A DNA stretch of 6,615 nucleotides. Origin: Pseudomonadota bacterium. Lineage in GTDB: Bacteria > Pseudomonadota > Alphaproteobacteria > Rhodospirillales > Casp-alpha2. Location: contig JADFNT010000096.1 of NCBI GenBank assembly GCA_022563215.1, forward strand, positions 1 to 6,615, given 5' to 3'. Below, piece by piece: positions 1 through 6,413 of the stretch. Below the pieces are notes generated by a model that saw only the letters and a list, made by a program, of their open reading frames with translations, was not told the DNA's origin and searched no databases. The stretch's first letter is position 1. Every line of letters starts with the position of its first letter. The position numbers and the translations under genes were made by a program.

Positions 1-36
1 GTGGATGCTTAGAACTGCAGATTCTTGCGACAGATG

Positions 37-660
37 TTACGGGGCGGCTTCCGCGTAGAGATGTTTCTGAAAACCCACGAATACGTCGCGGATGGATGCC
101 ACACTACCCAGCTCAGCCGCCGCGTCGCTCACTGCATGATACTTTAGTGCCAGCAGATCAGGCAGCTTCTCTGGAGCGAGTTCCCCAACCCCTTCTTTAA
201 CGTACTGAGCAAGCACGAATTCCAGAAACACCTGTTGCTTGTCGTCATACTGGGAGAAGATTCGTTCTTTGCTTGCTGCTACACGTTCACGCCTAGTGAT
301 TGGCTGAAGGGCAAATGCCACATAAGCTAGCACATCAAACAGATCGCTCTTCTCAGCATTAATCATCATTCTGATCTCCGCAAGCTGATCCTTCCCGTAG
401 CCACTATCAGCAAGGCTATTCAGCAAGGACTCGCGTGTATCTGGCTGACTCCAGATTTTCCGTAGCTCATTCTCATCTTTGAAGAACTCTGGCAAGTCAC
501 CAAACATTTGCTCAAGAAACTGAGCGGCTGACATCGGATTGCTATCGGTACTCCAGAACGTGGTAGCAACCATGTGCTGAATGGTGCGTTCTTTACCATC
601 GGCGAGCTTGATTTTGATTTTCTTTTTTCGTTCGGGCGGTTCACCGTCGCCACCACCCGG
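37..660 (-). CDS. hsdR: Type I restriction enzyme R subunit (HsdR), C-terminal fragment, 5' truncated
   Basis: This is the last ~205 residues of the restriction/translocation subunit of a type I restriction-modification complex, ending at a TAA at 39-37. I recognise the EcoEI-type (type IB-like) C-terminal region: a basic stretch ERKKKIKIKLADGKERTIQH, then MSAAQFLEQMFGDLP, then DLFDVLAYVAFALQP, and a final SIRDVFVGFQKHLY. In the family this helical domain follows the SF2 DNA-translocase motor and helps hold the R subunit on the methylase core. The N-terminal nuclease and DEAD-box motor motifs are absent because the frame runs into unrelated GC-rich DNA at about 630-660. The first ~35 residues of the open frame, up to 774, are only a shadow of the neighbouring glycosyltransferase gene. 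Base composition here is near 50% GC, unlike the DNA to the right. Family assignment is firm; whether the truncation is biological or an artefact is not decidable here. Confidence 0.85.
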   Translation of the reverse strand, partial: PGGGDGEPPERKKKIKIKLADGKERTIQHMVATTFWSTDSNPMSAAQFLEQMFGDLPEFFKDENELRKIWSQPDTRESLLNSLADSGYGKDQLAEIRMMINAEKSDLFDVLAYVAFALQPITRRERVAASKERIFSQYDDKQQVFLEFVLAQYVKEGVGELAPEKLPDLLALKYHAVSDAAAELGSVASIRDVFVGFQKHLYAEAAP

Positions 661-665
661 TGGCG
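627..665. other. Chimeric junction with microhomology (HsdR piece / glycosyltransferase piece)
   Basis: GC content jumps from about half to about 70% within some 30 bases. Two unrelated protein families are read on the same strand in different frames and both stay plausible across this stretch. The glycosyltransferase frame reads HRVVATVNRPN, matching HKVLGTFHHPN of its paralogue. The HsdR frame reads GGGDGEPPERKKK, a typical linker for that family. The exact break therefore cannot be placed, and a shared GC-rich microhomology is likely. Confidence 0.8.
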
Positions 666-2216
666 GGTCCGGTAGAGGATCTCGGCGCCGAAGTTGGCCG
701 AGGCGACGATGATGCGGCTGCGGTCCGACCACGGCGGCCGGTTGAGGGTGCGGGCCAATTCGCCGACCGGGCACGATGGGACGCCGCCGTTAGCGGCCTG
801 GTCCGCCGTCCGGGCCGCGTAAAGGGCGCCGCCACCGGCGATCAGGGGGCCGACGGCGAAGGCCAGGACGGCCACCGCCTTGACCGCCAGCCGGGCCGGG
901 AAGGCGAAGCGCCGGTTGACCGCCCCGTCGGCGTACCGCAGCAGGTCGGCCAGGACCACGGCCATGAAAAGCCCCGCATAGAGCGACCAGCGAATCCAGT
1001 TGATGGCGAAGGCGACATACACGAACATCGCCGCCGCGATCAGGAACCATGCCCAGCGCCCGCGCCCCGTCCACTCCTCCCTGAGCCGCCAGAGGACCCA
1101 TGGGCCGGCGAAGACGACGCTTCCCGCGTAGAGGAGGAAATGCGGGACATCGCCCATGGGGCCGTATTCGCTGACCTGCCCGAACAGCCACAGCAGCATC
1201 GGGTCGGTGTAGGACAACTGCCCCTTCAGCACCTCGGGGAAGACGAGGATGACCATGGCGGCGATCCCCGCGGCGCCGAGGGTGCCGGCGGCGAGGCGGT
1301 GCGGGACGCCCGACGGCCGCGGCCACGCCCGGGCCGTGGCGGCGACCGCGGACCAGAAAGCCGCCAGCAGACCGGCGATGCTCAGGTGCACGATCGACAG
1401 GCGGTCGATCTCGACGTCCATGAATCCCGCCGGCCCGCGCTCGACCAGGAGCGCCGCCGCCAGGCCCAGCGCCAGCGCCCCGACGAAGCGGAGGTTCGCC
1501 CCGGCGGCCCCTTCGCCGCCGTCGGCCCACCAAAGCCCCGTCGCCAACAGGCCAAGGCCGGCCAGCAGGAACATCTCGGGCCCGACCCAGATGCCGGCGG
1601 CGAACACCGCCCCGGCGGCCAGGGCGTTGCCGTCGCGGGCGCGGGTATCGGCGGCCATGAGGGAGCGGACCAGGAACCCGAGCCCGAGGATGGCGATCAG
1701 CATGAACACCATGTGATGGTCGGCGCGCCCGGCGACGGCGAAGCCGAGGATGCCGAACTGGGTCGCCGTCAGGGCCCCGGCGACGGCGGCCCCGGCGACG
1801 CCCAGGATCGGCATCGCCGCCCAGGCGAGCGCACCCGCCGACAGGACGTGGACCAGCGGGCTGATGACGACCCCCGCCCAGTAGAGCGCCTTGCCGAACC
1901 CCAGGACCGGCGCCAGCGGAAGCGCCAGCGCGATCATCAGCACGTCGAACGGGCGCGTCCAGTGGACGGTGATGCCGAAAGGCGCGTTGGCGCGGGGCAT
2001 CAGGGAATCGAACCAGGCCCCGGTCTCCACCAGCCGCTCGATGCGCATCAGCCGGGCGTAGCTGTCGCCGTCGGCGAGGCCGCCTTGGAGGATGGCTTCG
2101 AAGCCGACCAGCCACCAGGCGCCGTGAATCAAGACCACGAACGCGGCCGCCGCAAGAACGGGCCGAAGCGTCAGGCCCGTTGGTCCTTGTCCCGTCGAAG
2201 CCGGCGGTTCAGCCAT
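633..2216 (-). CDS. STT3/PglB-like GT-C membrane glycosyltransferase, copy A, 3' truncated
   Basis: A polytopic inner-membrane protein of which ~528 authentic residues remain. After a short cytoplasmic N-terminus and a first membrane helix (about 19-38) comes an external loop with D49-G50-D51, then HWTR at 85-88, and ADHH at 165-168. An acidic DxD-type loop followed by a DHH motif is typical of oligosaccharyltransferase STT3/AglB/PglB-type GT-C enzymes, which use polyprenyl-phosphate-linked sugars on the outer face of the membrane. A dozen hydrophobic segments follow, then the start of a periplasmic tail with NFGAEILYRTRHRVVAT. The canonical WWDYG signature is not visible, so donor and acceptor are unknown. 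The start ATG at 2216 lies 12 bases past the stop of copy B with AAGGA 8 bases upstream, so the two are probably co-translated. The open frame runs on to 420, but its last ~70 residues are antisense to HsdR; ~90 native residues are missing compared with copy B. Confidence 0.7.
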
Positions 2217-2224
2217 GGCGGCGA

Positions 2225-2229
2225 TCCTT
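2225..2229 (-). promoter_or_regulatory. Ribosome binding site of copy A, overlapping the stop of copy B
   Basis: AAGGA on the minus strand lies 8 bases before the ATG at 2216. Its first base is the last base of the TGA stop of copy B (2231-2229), an arrangement that favours translational coupling of the two paralogues. Confidence 0.6.
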
Positions 2230-4148
2230 CATCGGTTCCAACTCCCGGACGCCGGCGCCACCTCGAACAGCCGAAAGGCCCGGCCCAGGTTTCCGGGAAC
2301 CTCGATCTCCCGAAGCCAGCCGGGCAGGTTCCCGTCCTCCAGACGCCGGTAGAGGATACCCTCGTCGTCCCGGCCCTTGATATACCCCGCCCGGCCGGAA
2401 TGGAGGCAGATCAGGATCAGGTCGATCTTCCGTTTGCGGATCAGGGCCAGGGTTGCGGACTCTTCGGCGCCGCCCAGGATGCGGACGCTGTCAAGAATCC
2501 CCGGGGTATTGGGATGGTGAAAGGTGCCGAGCACTTTATGGGGGGTCCGGTACAGCAATTCGGCCCCGAAATTCGCCGACGCCAGGATGGTCCTCGGGCG
2601 GGCGTCCCAGGGGGGCGCGTTGAGTTGCCGCGACATCGCCTGCAACGGGCAGGGACGCGGATCTCCGGCCACGGAAACCGTATCCTCCGGGGCCGTGGCC
2701 GAAGCCGATGTTCCGCCGCGTACGCCCGCGACCCCGGCCACCAGGGGACCGGCGGCGAGGATCAGCATGGCCGCTATCTTGACCAACAGCCGCCGGGGCA
2801 AGACGAACCGCCGGTCGATGGCGGCGTCGGCGGCAACCATCAGGTCGGCCAGGAACACGCTCAGGACCAGCCCCGCATAAAGGGACCAGCGCACCCAGCT
2901 TACGGCGAAGGCCATGTAAACGGCCAAGGCGGCGGCGAAAAGGAACCACGCCCAGAACTTGGGATGGGGCCATGCCTCCCTCAGCCGCCAGGCCGCCCAC
3001 GGGGCGGCGAACACCACCGTCCCCAGGAGGATCAGGAAATGCGGTACGTCGGCGATGGGGGCGAACTCCGGGACGGTGGCGTGGATGGCCCTGAGCTCCG
3101 GGTCGTACTGGTCTATGGGTCCCACCAGCACCTCAGGGAACAACACCCAGGTGACGCCGACGACCGCCGCCGCCCCCAGGACCCCGGCCCCCAGGCGCAC
3201 TCCAAGGCGGGCGCCTGGGGAGCCCGGCCGGTCCTCCCCGCGCCCGGCGAAGGCGGCCACCCCCGACCAAAAAGCCAGCAGCAGCACCACCGAGGTCAGG
3301 TGGACGATGGACAGGCGGTCATATTGAACATCCAGATACCCCGCCGGGCCGCGTTCGGCGAAGAGCGCCAACGCCACCCCCAGCGCCAGCCCCAGCGCCA
3401 GGCGCTGGTTGGTCCTGGGGCTTTCCGGCACGCCCGCAACCCACGCCAGGCCCGCCGCCAAAACACAAAGGGCGATGGTGACCTGGGCCTCCGTCCCGAC
3501 CCAGAAGCCGGCCGCCAGAACCACGCCGGCCCAAAAGGCCGGCCGGCCGCCGTTCTCGGCGGCCAAAAGGGCGCGGACCGTGAAACCAAAAGCCCCGACG
3601 GCGAGCAGGGCGAACAGCATATGATGGTCGGCGTGGCCGACGGTGGCGTAGCCGAGGATGCCGAACTGGGCCGCCGTCAGGGCCCCGGCGATGGCGGCGC
3701 CGGCGCGGCCCAGCAACGGCAGCGACGCCCATAGGGTCGCCATGGCGACAAGAACGTGCAACAGCGGGCTGATCATGGCGCCCGACCAGAAAAGCGCCTG
3801 CTTGAAGCCGAGCAGCGGCTCCAGCGGCATCGCCAGGGCGATCAACATGACATCGAACGGCCGCGTCCAGTGGAGCGAGCCGCCGAAGGGCGCGTTGGCC
3901 CGGGGCAGGCTGGAATCGAACCAGCCGCCGGTTTCCACCAGCCGCTCGACCCGCACCAGCCGGGCGTAGCTGTCGCCGTCGAAGAGGTTGCCGTTGACCA
4001 CGATGGTGTCGCCGACGAACCACCAGGCGACGTGGATCAAGGCGATGAAGGAGGCGACCGCCGCCAATGGCCACTTGCCGCAACCCATGGCCGCCTGGGC
4101 GTCCTTAGCGGGCGAATCGATCACGGTTTTGACCCCGTTTTGCCACAT
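2229..4148 (-). CDS. STT3/PglB-like GT-C membrane glycosyltransferase, copy B, complete
   Basis: A complete 639-residue membrane protein, first gene of a two-gene operon with copy A. About 13 hydrophobic segments run from residue 27 to about 480, followed by a soluble, probably periplasmic tail of ~150 residues. Visible motifs are D57-G58-D59 in the first external loop, HWTR at 93-96 and ADHH at 173-176, as expected for STT3/AglB-like GT-C transferases that take sugars from polyprenyl-phosphate carriers. The tail holds ANFGAELLYRTPHKVLGTFH, then KIDLILICLHSG, then YRRLEDGNLPGWL. The canonical STT3 WWDYG is not visible, so protein N-glycosylation should not be assumed; lipid or polysaccharide decoration is equally possible. 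I prefer the ATG at 4148 because AAAGG stands 6 bases upstream; an in-frame ATG at 4190 would add 14 residues but has no well-placed site. Copies A and B match at 46 of 59 positions from the DGD motif onward by hand count, so they are recent paralogues. Confidence 0.75.
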   Translation of the reverse strand: MWQNGVKTVIDSPAKDAQAAMGCGKWPLAAVASFIALIHVAWWFVGDTIVVNGNLFDGDSYARLVRVERLVETGGWFDSSLPRANAPFGGSLHWTRPFDVMLIALAMPLEPLLGFKQALFWSGAMISPLLHVLVAMATLWASLPLLGRAGAAIAGALTAAQFGILGYATVGHADHHMLFALLAVGAFGFTVRALLAAENGGRPAFWAGVVLAAGFWVGTEAQVTIALCVLAAGLAWVAGVPESPRTNQRLALGLALGVALALFAERGPAGYLDVQYDRLSIVHLTSVVLLLAFWSGVAAFAGRGEDRPGSPGARLGVRLGAGVLGAAAVVGVTWVLFPEVLVGPIDQYDPELRAIHATVPEFAPIADVPHFLILLGTVVFAAPWAAWRLREAWPHPKFWAWFLFAAALAVYMAFAVSWVRWSLYAGLVLSVFLADLMVAADAAIDRRFVLPRRLLVKIAAMLILAAGPLVAGVAGVRGGTSASATAPEDTVSVAGDPRPCPLQAMSRQLNAPPWDARPRTILASANFGAELLYRTPHKVLGTFHHPNTPGILDSVRILGGAEESATLALIRKRKIDLILICLHSGRAGYIKGRDDEGILYRRLEDGNLPGWLREIEVPGNLGRAFRLFEVAPASGSWNR

Positions 4149-4154
4149 TCCCGA

Positions 4155-4159
4155 CCTTT
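4155..4159 (-). promoter_or_regulatory. Ribosome binding site deciding the start of copy B
   Basis: AAAGG on the minus strand, 6 bases before the ATG at 4148. It supports this start over the in-frame ATG at 4190, where the nearest purine-rich stretch is too distant. Confidence 0.5.
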
Positions 4160-4238
4160 CCGGTCCCCATGCTAGAACCCGTTTCGGCATATGTCGTTGT
4201 TTTTCATCACCTTTCCGCCGCCAAGAAGGAGCCTAAAA

Positions 4239-4373
4239 ATGCAACATTTTCTTAAGGGTTGTCCGCATAGGTTTGATTCCATTGAGGGAATCAGAGGGAA
4301 GCCCTCGAAAGGCGTTTCGAAACACCCTGTCCGGTTTAGGAAAAAAACGGGGGAAGGAACCGCGTGCTCTTGA
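4239..4373 (+). CDS. Possible 44-residue leader ORF overlapping the M23 peptidase start
   Basis: A short ORF with a textbook ribosome binding site: AAGGAG at 4226-4231, 7 bases before the ATG at 4239. It encodes a basic 44-residue peptide beginning MQHFLKGC and ending TGEGTACS, with no hydrophobic segment and no family I recognise. Its TGA stop (4371-4373) lies 10 bases inside the M23 gene, whose GTG is at 4364, the geometry of translational coupling. Against it, the third codon positions of the first half are AT-rich, unlike the strongly GC-biased neighbours, and part of the frame is made of inverted repeats. It may be a translated leader that controls entry to the peptidase gene, or an accidental frame in a structured 5' leader. 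Confidence 0.35.
   Translation: MQHFLKGCPHRFDSIEGIRGKPSKGVSKHPVRFRKKTGEGTACS
4275..4320 (+). other. Cluster of short inverted repeats in the peptidase 5' leader
   Basis: Two perfect 6-bp inverted repeats sit 12 bases apart: GATTCC/GGAATC with a 6-base loop (4275-4292) and TCGAAA/TTTCGA with a 4-base loop (4305-4320). A third, AGGG/CCCT (4295-4305), overlaps the second and would compete with it. No T-run follows on either strand, so this is not an intrinsic terminator. They could be operator half-sites or a leader RNA structure; the sequence does not decide. Confidence 0.35.
4351..4358 (+). promoter_or_regulatory. Ribosome binding site of the M23 peptidase
   Basis: GGGAAGGA lies 5 bases before the GTG at 4364. 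It supports the non-ATG start, which also gives the protein a good signal peptide. Confidence 0.6.
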
Positions 4374-5731
4374 GGGGAATACTATCCGCGGCGGCCCTGG
4401 CCGTCGCCGCCGCCGCTTCGGCCGGGGCCGCTCTCGAACGCCCGGCCGGTTCGGCTGCCCGGAGCGCCGGAGACACCCTGGCGCTGGCCCCCATGTCGCT
4501 CGGCAACCGGGCGGCCGCGGCGACCCTCAGGACCCGCCGCGAGGACCGGCCCCTGGATCGCGAACCCGGCCCCGGTGCGCCAATACCGTCCTTCCGCTAC
4601 GACCTCCGGGTCGGCCCCGGCGACACCCTGGCCGGGCTGTTGACCGGCGCCGGGGTTTCCAACGCCGACACCCAAGGCGCCATCCGGGCGCTTTCCGGGC
4701 ATTTCAATCCCAAGCGCCTAAGGCAAGGCCAGCGCATCGCGGTCATCTTCCAGCCGCCGGCCCCGGGCACTCCCGATGCCCGCTCGCCATCGTTGGGCCG
4801 TTTCTTAGGGATCGTCGTCGAGCCCGACTACGACATCGCCATCCGCGTCGAAAAGGGCCCCAGGGGAGGTTTTTCGGCAACCAAGGCCGAAAAGGCCCTG
4901 AACCGCGACATGGCCAGGGCCGAGGGCGTCATCGAGTCCAGCCTTTACGTCGCCGGCCGCAAGGCCGGGATTCCCAACCGGGTGCTGGCGGAGCTGATCC
5001 GGGCCTATTCGTGGGACGTGGACTTTCAGCGCGACATCCGCTCCGGCGACCGCTTCGAGGTTCTGTACGAGCGCGTCTTCGATGCCGCCGGCAAGCAGGT
5101 CTTCAGCGGCCCCATCGCCTTCGCCGCCTTGACGCTGTCGGGCAAGCGCCACGCCATCTATCTCCATGCCACCGCCGGCGGCACCCGGGACTATTTCGAC
5201 GCCAAGGGCCGGAGCGCCAGGAAGGCGCTGATGCGAACGCCCATCGACGGGGCGCGGCTGTCTTCCGGGTTCGGGCGGCGCAGGCATCCGATCCTGGGCT
5301 ACACCAAACTTCACCGGGGCGTCGATTTCGCGGCGCCCAGGGGCACGCCCATCTACGCCGCCGGCAACGGCATCATCGTCCGGGCCGGGCGCAACGGCGC
5401 CTACGGCAAATACGTCCGCATCCGCCACAATGCCCGCTATGCAACGGCCTACGCCCACATGAGCGGCTTCGCCCGCGGCACCCGGAAGGGCAAACGGGTG
5501 ACCCAGGGGCAGGTGATCGGTTACGTCGGCACCACCGGCCGGTCCACCGGCCCGCACCTGCATTACGAGATTCTCGCCGGCGGGGTACGCACCAACCCGA
5601 TGAAGCTGAGGATGCCGTCGGGCAAGAAACTGAAGGGCGCCGAACTGGCGCGGTTCCAGGAGACCCGGGCCGGGACCGAGGAAAAGTACGCGGCGCTTAA
5701 GCCCATCGAGGTCGCCGACGCCGGGAAATAA
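4364..5731 (+). CDS. Exported M23 family metallopeptidase (LytM-type murein endopeptidase)
   Basis: A 455-residue zinc peptidase expected to cut peptide cross-links of peptidoglycan in the periplasm. The GTG start gives MLLRG followed by an Ala-rich hydrophobic stretch (about 5-22), a likely signal peptide or membrane anchor. Residues ~79-130 (RVGPGDTLAGLL...LRQGQRIAVIF) resemble a LysM/OapA-like domain that in MepM-type enzymes precedes the catalytic part. A middle region (~150-280) matches the usual linker domain, with YSWDVDFQRDIRSGDRFEVL. The catalytic domain (~293-415) is intact: H317 and D321 in HRGVD and H400 in HLH as zinc ligands, with H365 (AYAHM) and H398 as the further active-site histidines. 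The length fits the MepM/YebA-like group. It is divergent from the glycosyltransferase pair, fitting an envelope locus. Precise substrate bond and partner are not shown by sequence. Confidence 0.9.
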   Translation: MLLRGILSAAALAVAAAASAGAALERPAGSAARSAGDTLALAPMSLGNRAAAATLRTRREDRPLDREPGPGAPIPSFRYDLRVGPGDTLAGLLTGAGVSNADTQGAIRALSGHFNPKRLRQGQRIAVIFQPPAPGTPDARSPSLGRFLGIVVEPDYDIAIRVEKGPRGGFSATKAEKALNRDMARAEGVIESSLYVAGRKAGIPNRVLAELIRAYSWDVDFQRDIRSGDRFEVLYERVFDAAGKQVFSGPIAFAALTLSGKRHAIYLHATAGGTRDYFDAKGRSARKALMRTPIDGARLSSGFGRRRHPILGYTKLHRGVDFAAPRGTPIYAAGNGIIVRAGRNGAYGKYVRIRHNARYATAYAHMSGFARGTRKGKRVTQGQVIGYVGTTGRSTGPHLHYEILAGGVRTNPMKLRMPSGKKLKGAELARFQETRAGTEEKYAALKPIEVADAGK

Positions 5732-5734
5732 CGC

Positions 5735-5812
5735 CTAAGCCGCTTCCGTCTTGATGCCGTTGAGGGTCAGGCCGTCCGGGCCTTCGGACACCTTGACCCC
5801 TTTGCCATCGTT
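5735..5812 (-). CDS. C-terminal tail of an unidentified convergent gene (5' part missing)
   Basis: On the minus strand an open frame ends with a TAG at 5737-5735, only 3 bases beyond the peptidase stop, as in tightly packed convergent genes. It reads DGKGVKVSEGPDGLTLNGIK near its end, and about 20 of its 24 final codons end in G or C, like the neighbouring real genes. No acceptable start codon or ribosome site is present and a stop appears at about 5829, so the rest of the gene is missing, consistent with a break near 5805-5830. I do not recognise the family. It could also be noncoding sequence. Confidence 0.35.
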   Translation of the reverse strand, partial: NDGKGVKVSEGPDGLTLNGIKTEAA

Positions 5813-5864
5813 TATAATGATGCCCCTCTAGGAAGCGCCATGGGATCATCAACGAACTAAATTC

Positions 5865-6104
5865 ATGAACATTTCAGCGATGCGCGCCCTGCGTCCCACC
5901 AACAAGGCGATTTCCCTGTTCCTCTGCTGGGGGATCATCGTCAATCTTCCCTTCCTGGTGCTGAATATTTATTTTTCCCACTCTCGGCATAATATTCTGC
6001 TCGTATACTTTCTGCTGTTTCTCGTCTCGACGATCAATTTCTCGTCGTCTAGGCCACAAGCCGTTTTCCGTTTTCTTATTTATTTTATTTTTAAATATAA
6101 CTGA
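5865..6104 (+). CDS. N-terminal part of a small membrane protein of unknown function, 3' truncated
   Basis: The frame opens at ATG 5865 and is 79 residues as read. Only residues 1 to about 70 look native: two hydrophobic segments, AISLFLCWGIIVNLPFLVL (about 16-34) and NILLVYFLLFLVSTINFS (about 43-60), joined by a short polar turn with SHSRH. The last nine residues come from the AT-rich piece that starts near 6075, so the true protein probably continued. There is no good ribosome site ahead of the ATG; a TATAAT at 5813-5818 could be a -10 box but lacks a properly spaced -35. Base composition is intermediate, lower in GC than the peptidase gene. A start fragment of a larger envelope or surface-polysaccharide membrane protein is possible, but I do not recognise the family. 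Confidence 0.4.
   Translation: MNISAMRALRPTNKAISLFLCWGIIVNLPFLVLNIYFSHSRHNILLVYFLLFLVSTINFSSSRPQAVFRFLIYFIFKYN
6070..6085. other. Chimeric junction into AT-rich DNA (membrane ORF / P-type ATPase piece)
   Basis: Left of here the plus-strand frame codes for a membrane protein with mixed codon use. Right of here the sequence is AT-rich and codes on the minus strand for a P-type ATPase. The ATPase match stops just after the MSVIFKN motif, where the family should continue towards KGAxE; instead the frame turns into Arg/Glu-rich antisense sequence. Confidence 0.7.
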
Positions 6105-6413
6105 CATTCTTTTCCTATCCGAATCAAATGGCAGTTCTTCAATCAATGAAAAATGATTGAGTAAGTATTCCTCTTCAAGTTTTCCTTTTTTCCCTAAAAC
6201 TATTAAAGAACCTTCAGTAGGGTCTCCAAGAATCTCAAATCCCCCTTTCGTTTTAACTAATTTGGAATTATTGCACAAATAACCTATTCGCAAAAATAAT
6301 TCCAGCTGTTTTGGATTAATCTGTTTATCGTTTGCATAAAAATTGCCTTTTGATTCATAACCTGTACCGCTTACTTTAATTATTTCATTATCATTAATGA
6401 GTTTAATAGTTCG
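6078..6413 (-). CDS. P-type cation-transporting ATPase, internal fragment of the nucleotide-binding domain
   Basis: About 110 residues of a P-type ATPase of the Ca2+-pump-like (P2) group, with neither start nor stop. In order it shows KLINDNEIIKVSGTGYE, the stretch that follows the DKTGT phosphorylation loop in this family; GDPTEGSL (6227-6204); and ELPFDSDRKRMSV (6137-6099), a hallmark of the ATP-binding N domain. The phosphorylation aspartate, the KGAxE motif, the hinge TGDxxxT and all membrane helices lie outside the fragment. An in-frame TGA at 6416-6414 closes it on the N-terminal side at the junction, and it fades into foreign sequence near 6078. It is strongly AT-rich. The TTG at 6293 is not a real start, because the homology continues upstream of it. 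It cannot make a working pump. Confidence 0.8.
6397..6413. other. Chimeric junction (P-type ATPase piece / trypsin-like protease piece)
   Basis: The minus-strand ATPase frame is coherent up to about 6402 and hits a stop at 6416-6414. The plus-strand protease frame becomes coherent from about 6400-6409 (IVRHDVPDEQF). The two gene fragments face away from each other, and the ATPase lacks its N-terminal half. Confidence 0.65.

Noticed and set aside
420..633. A novel Ser/Lys-rich C-terminal tail on copy A
   Set aside because: It is a shifted-frame reading of the HsdR gene; the paralogue has a quite different conserved tail.
37..774. An apparent 245-residue fusion protein with a novel Arg/Pro-rich N-terminus on HsdR
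   Set aside because: The first ~35 residues are an out-of-frame reading of the glycosyltransferase gene across the junction, not a domain.
660..3734. A 1024-residue plus-strand open frame antisense to both glycosyltransferases
   Set aside because: It is rich in Arg, Gly, Pro, Gln and Asp with no domain, and repeats itself where the two paralogues repeat. It is a typical antisense shadow of GC-rich genes; the minus-strand frames have clear membrane segments and motifs.
4805..5563. A 252-residue minus-strand frame inside the M23 gene
   Set aside because: It is a shadow frame; the plus strand shows a complete M23 catalytic domain.
5764..5799. Stem-loop between convergent genes (GGGTCA/TGACCC around GTCCG/CGGAC) as a terminator
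   Set aside because: Pairing is reasonable but no T-run follows on either strand, and it overlaps the putative minus-strand coding tail.
5794..5818. TTGACC plus TATAAT as a sigma-70 promoter for the 5865 ORF
   Set aside because: The -10 is perfect but the spacing is only 13 bases, and it sits at a suspected junction.
5732..5860. Plus-strand open frame continuing after the peptidase stop to a TAA at 5858-5860
   Set aside because: It has no start or ribosome site and weaker third-position GC than the minus-strand reading.
5874..6293. A 139-residue minus-strand protein starting at TTG 6293
   Set aside because: The ATPase homology extends upstream of the TTG, and the last ~70 residues are antisense to the membrane ORF.
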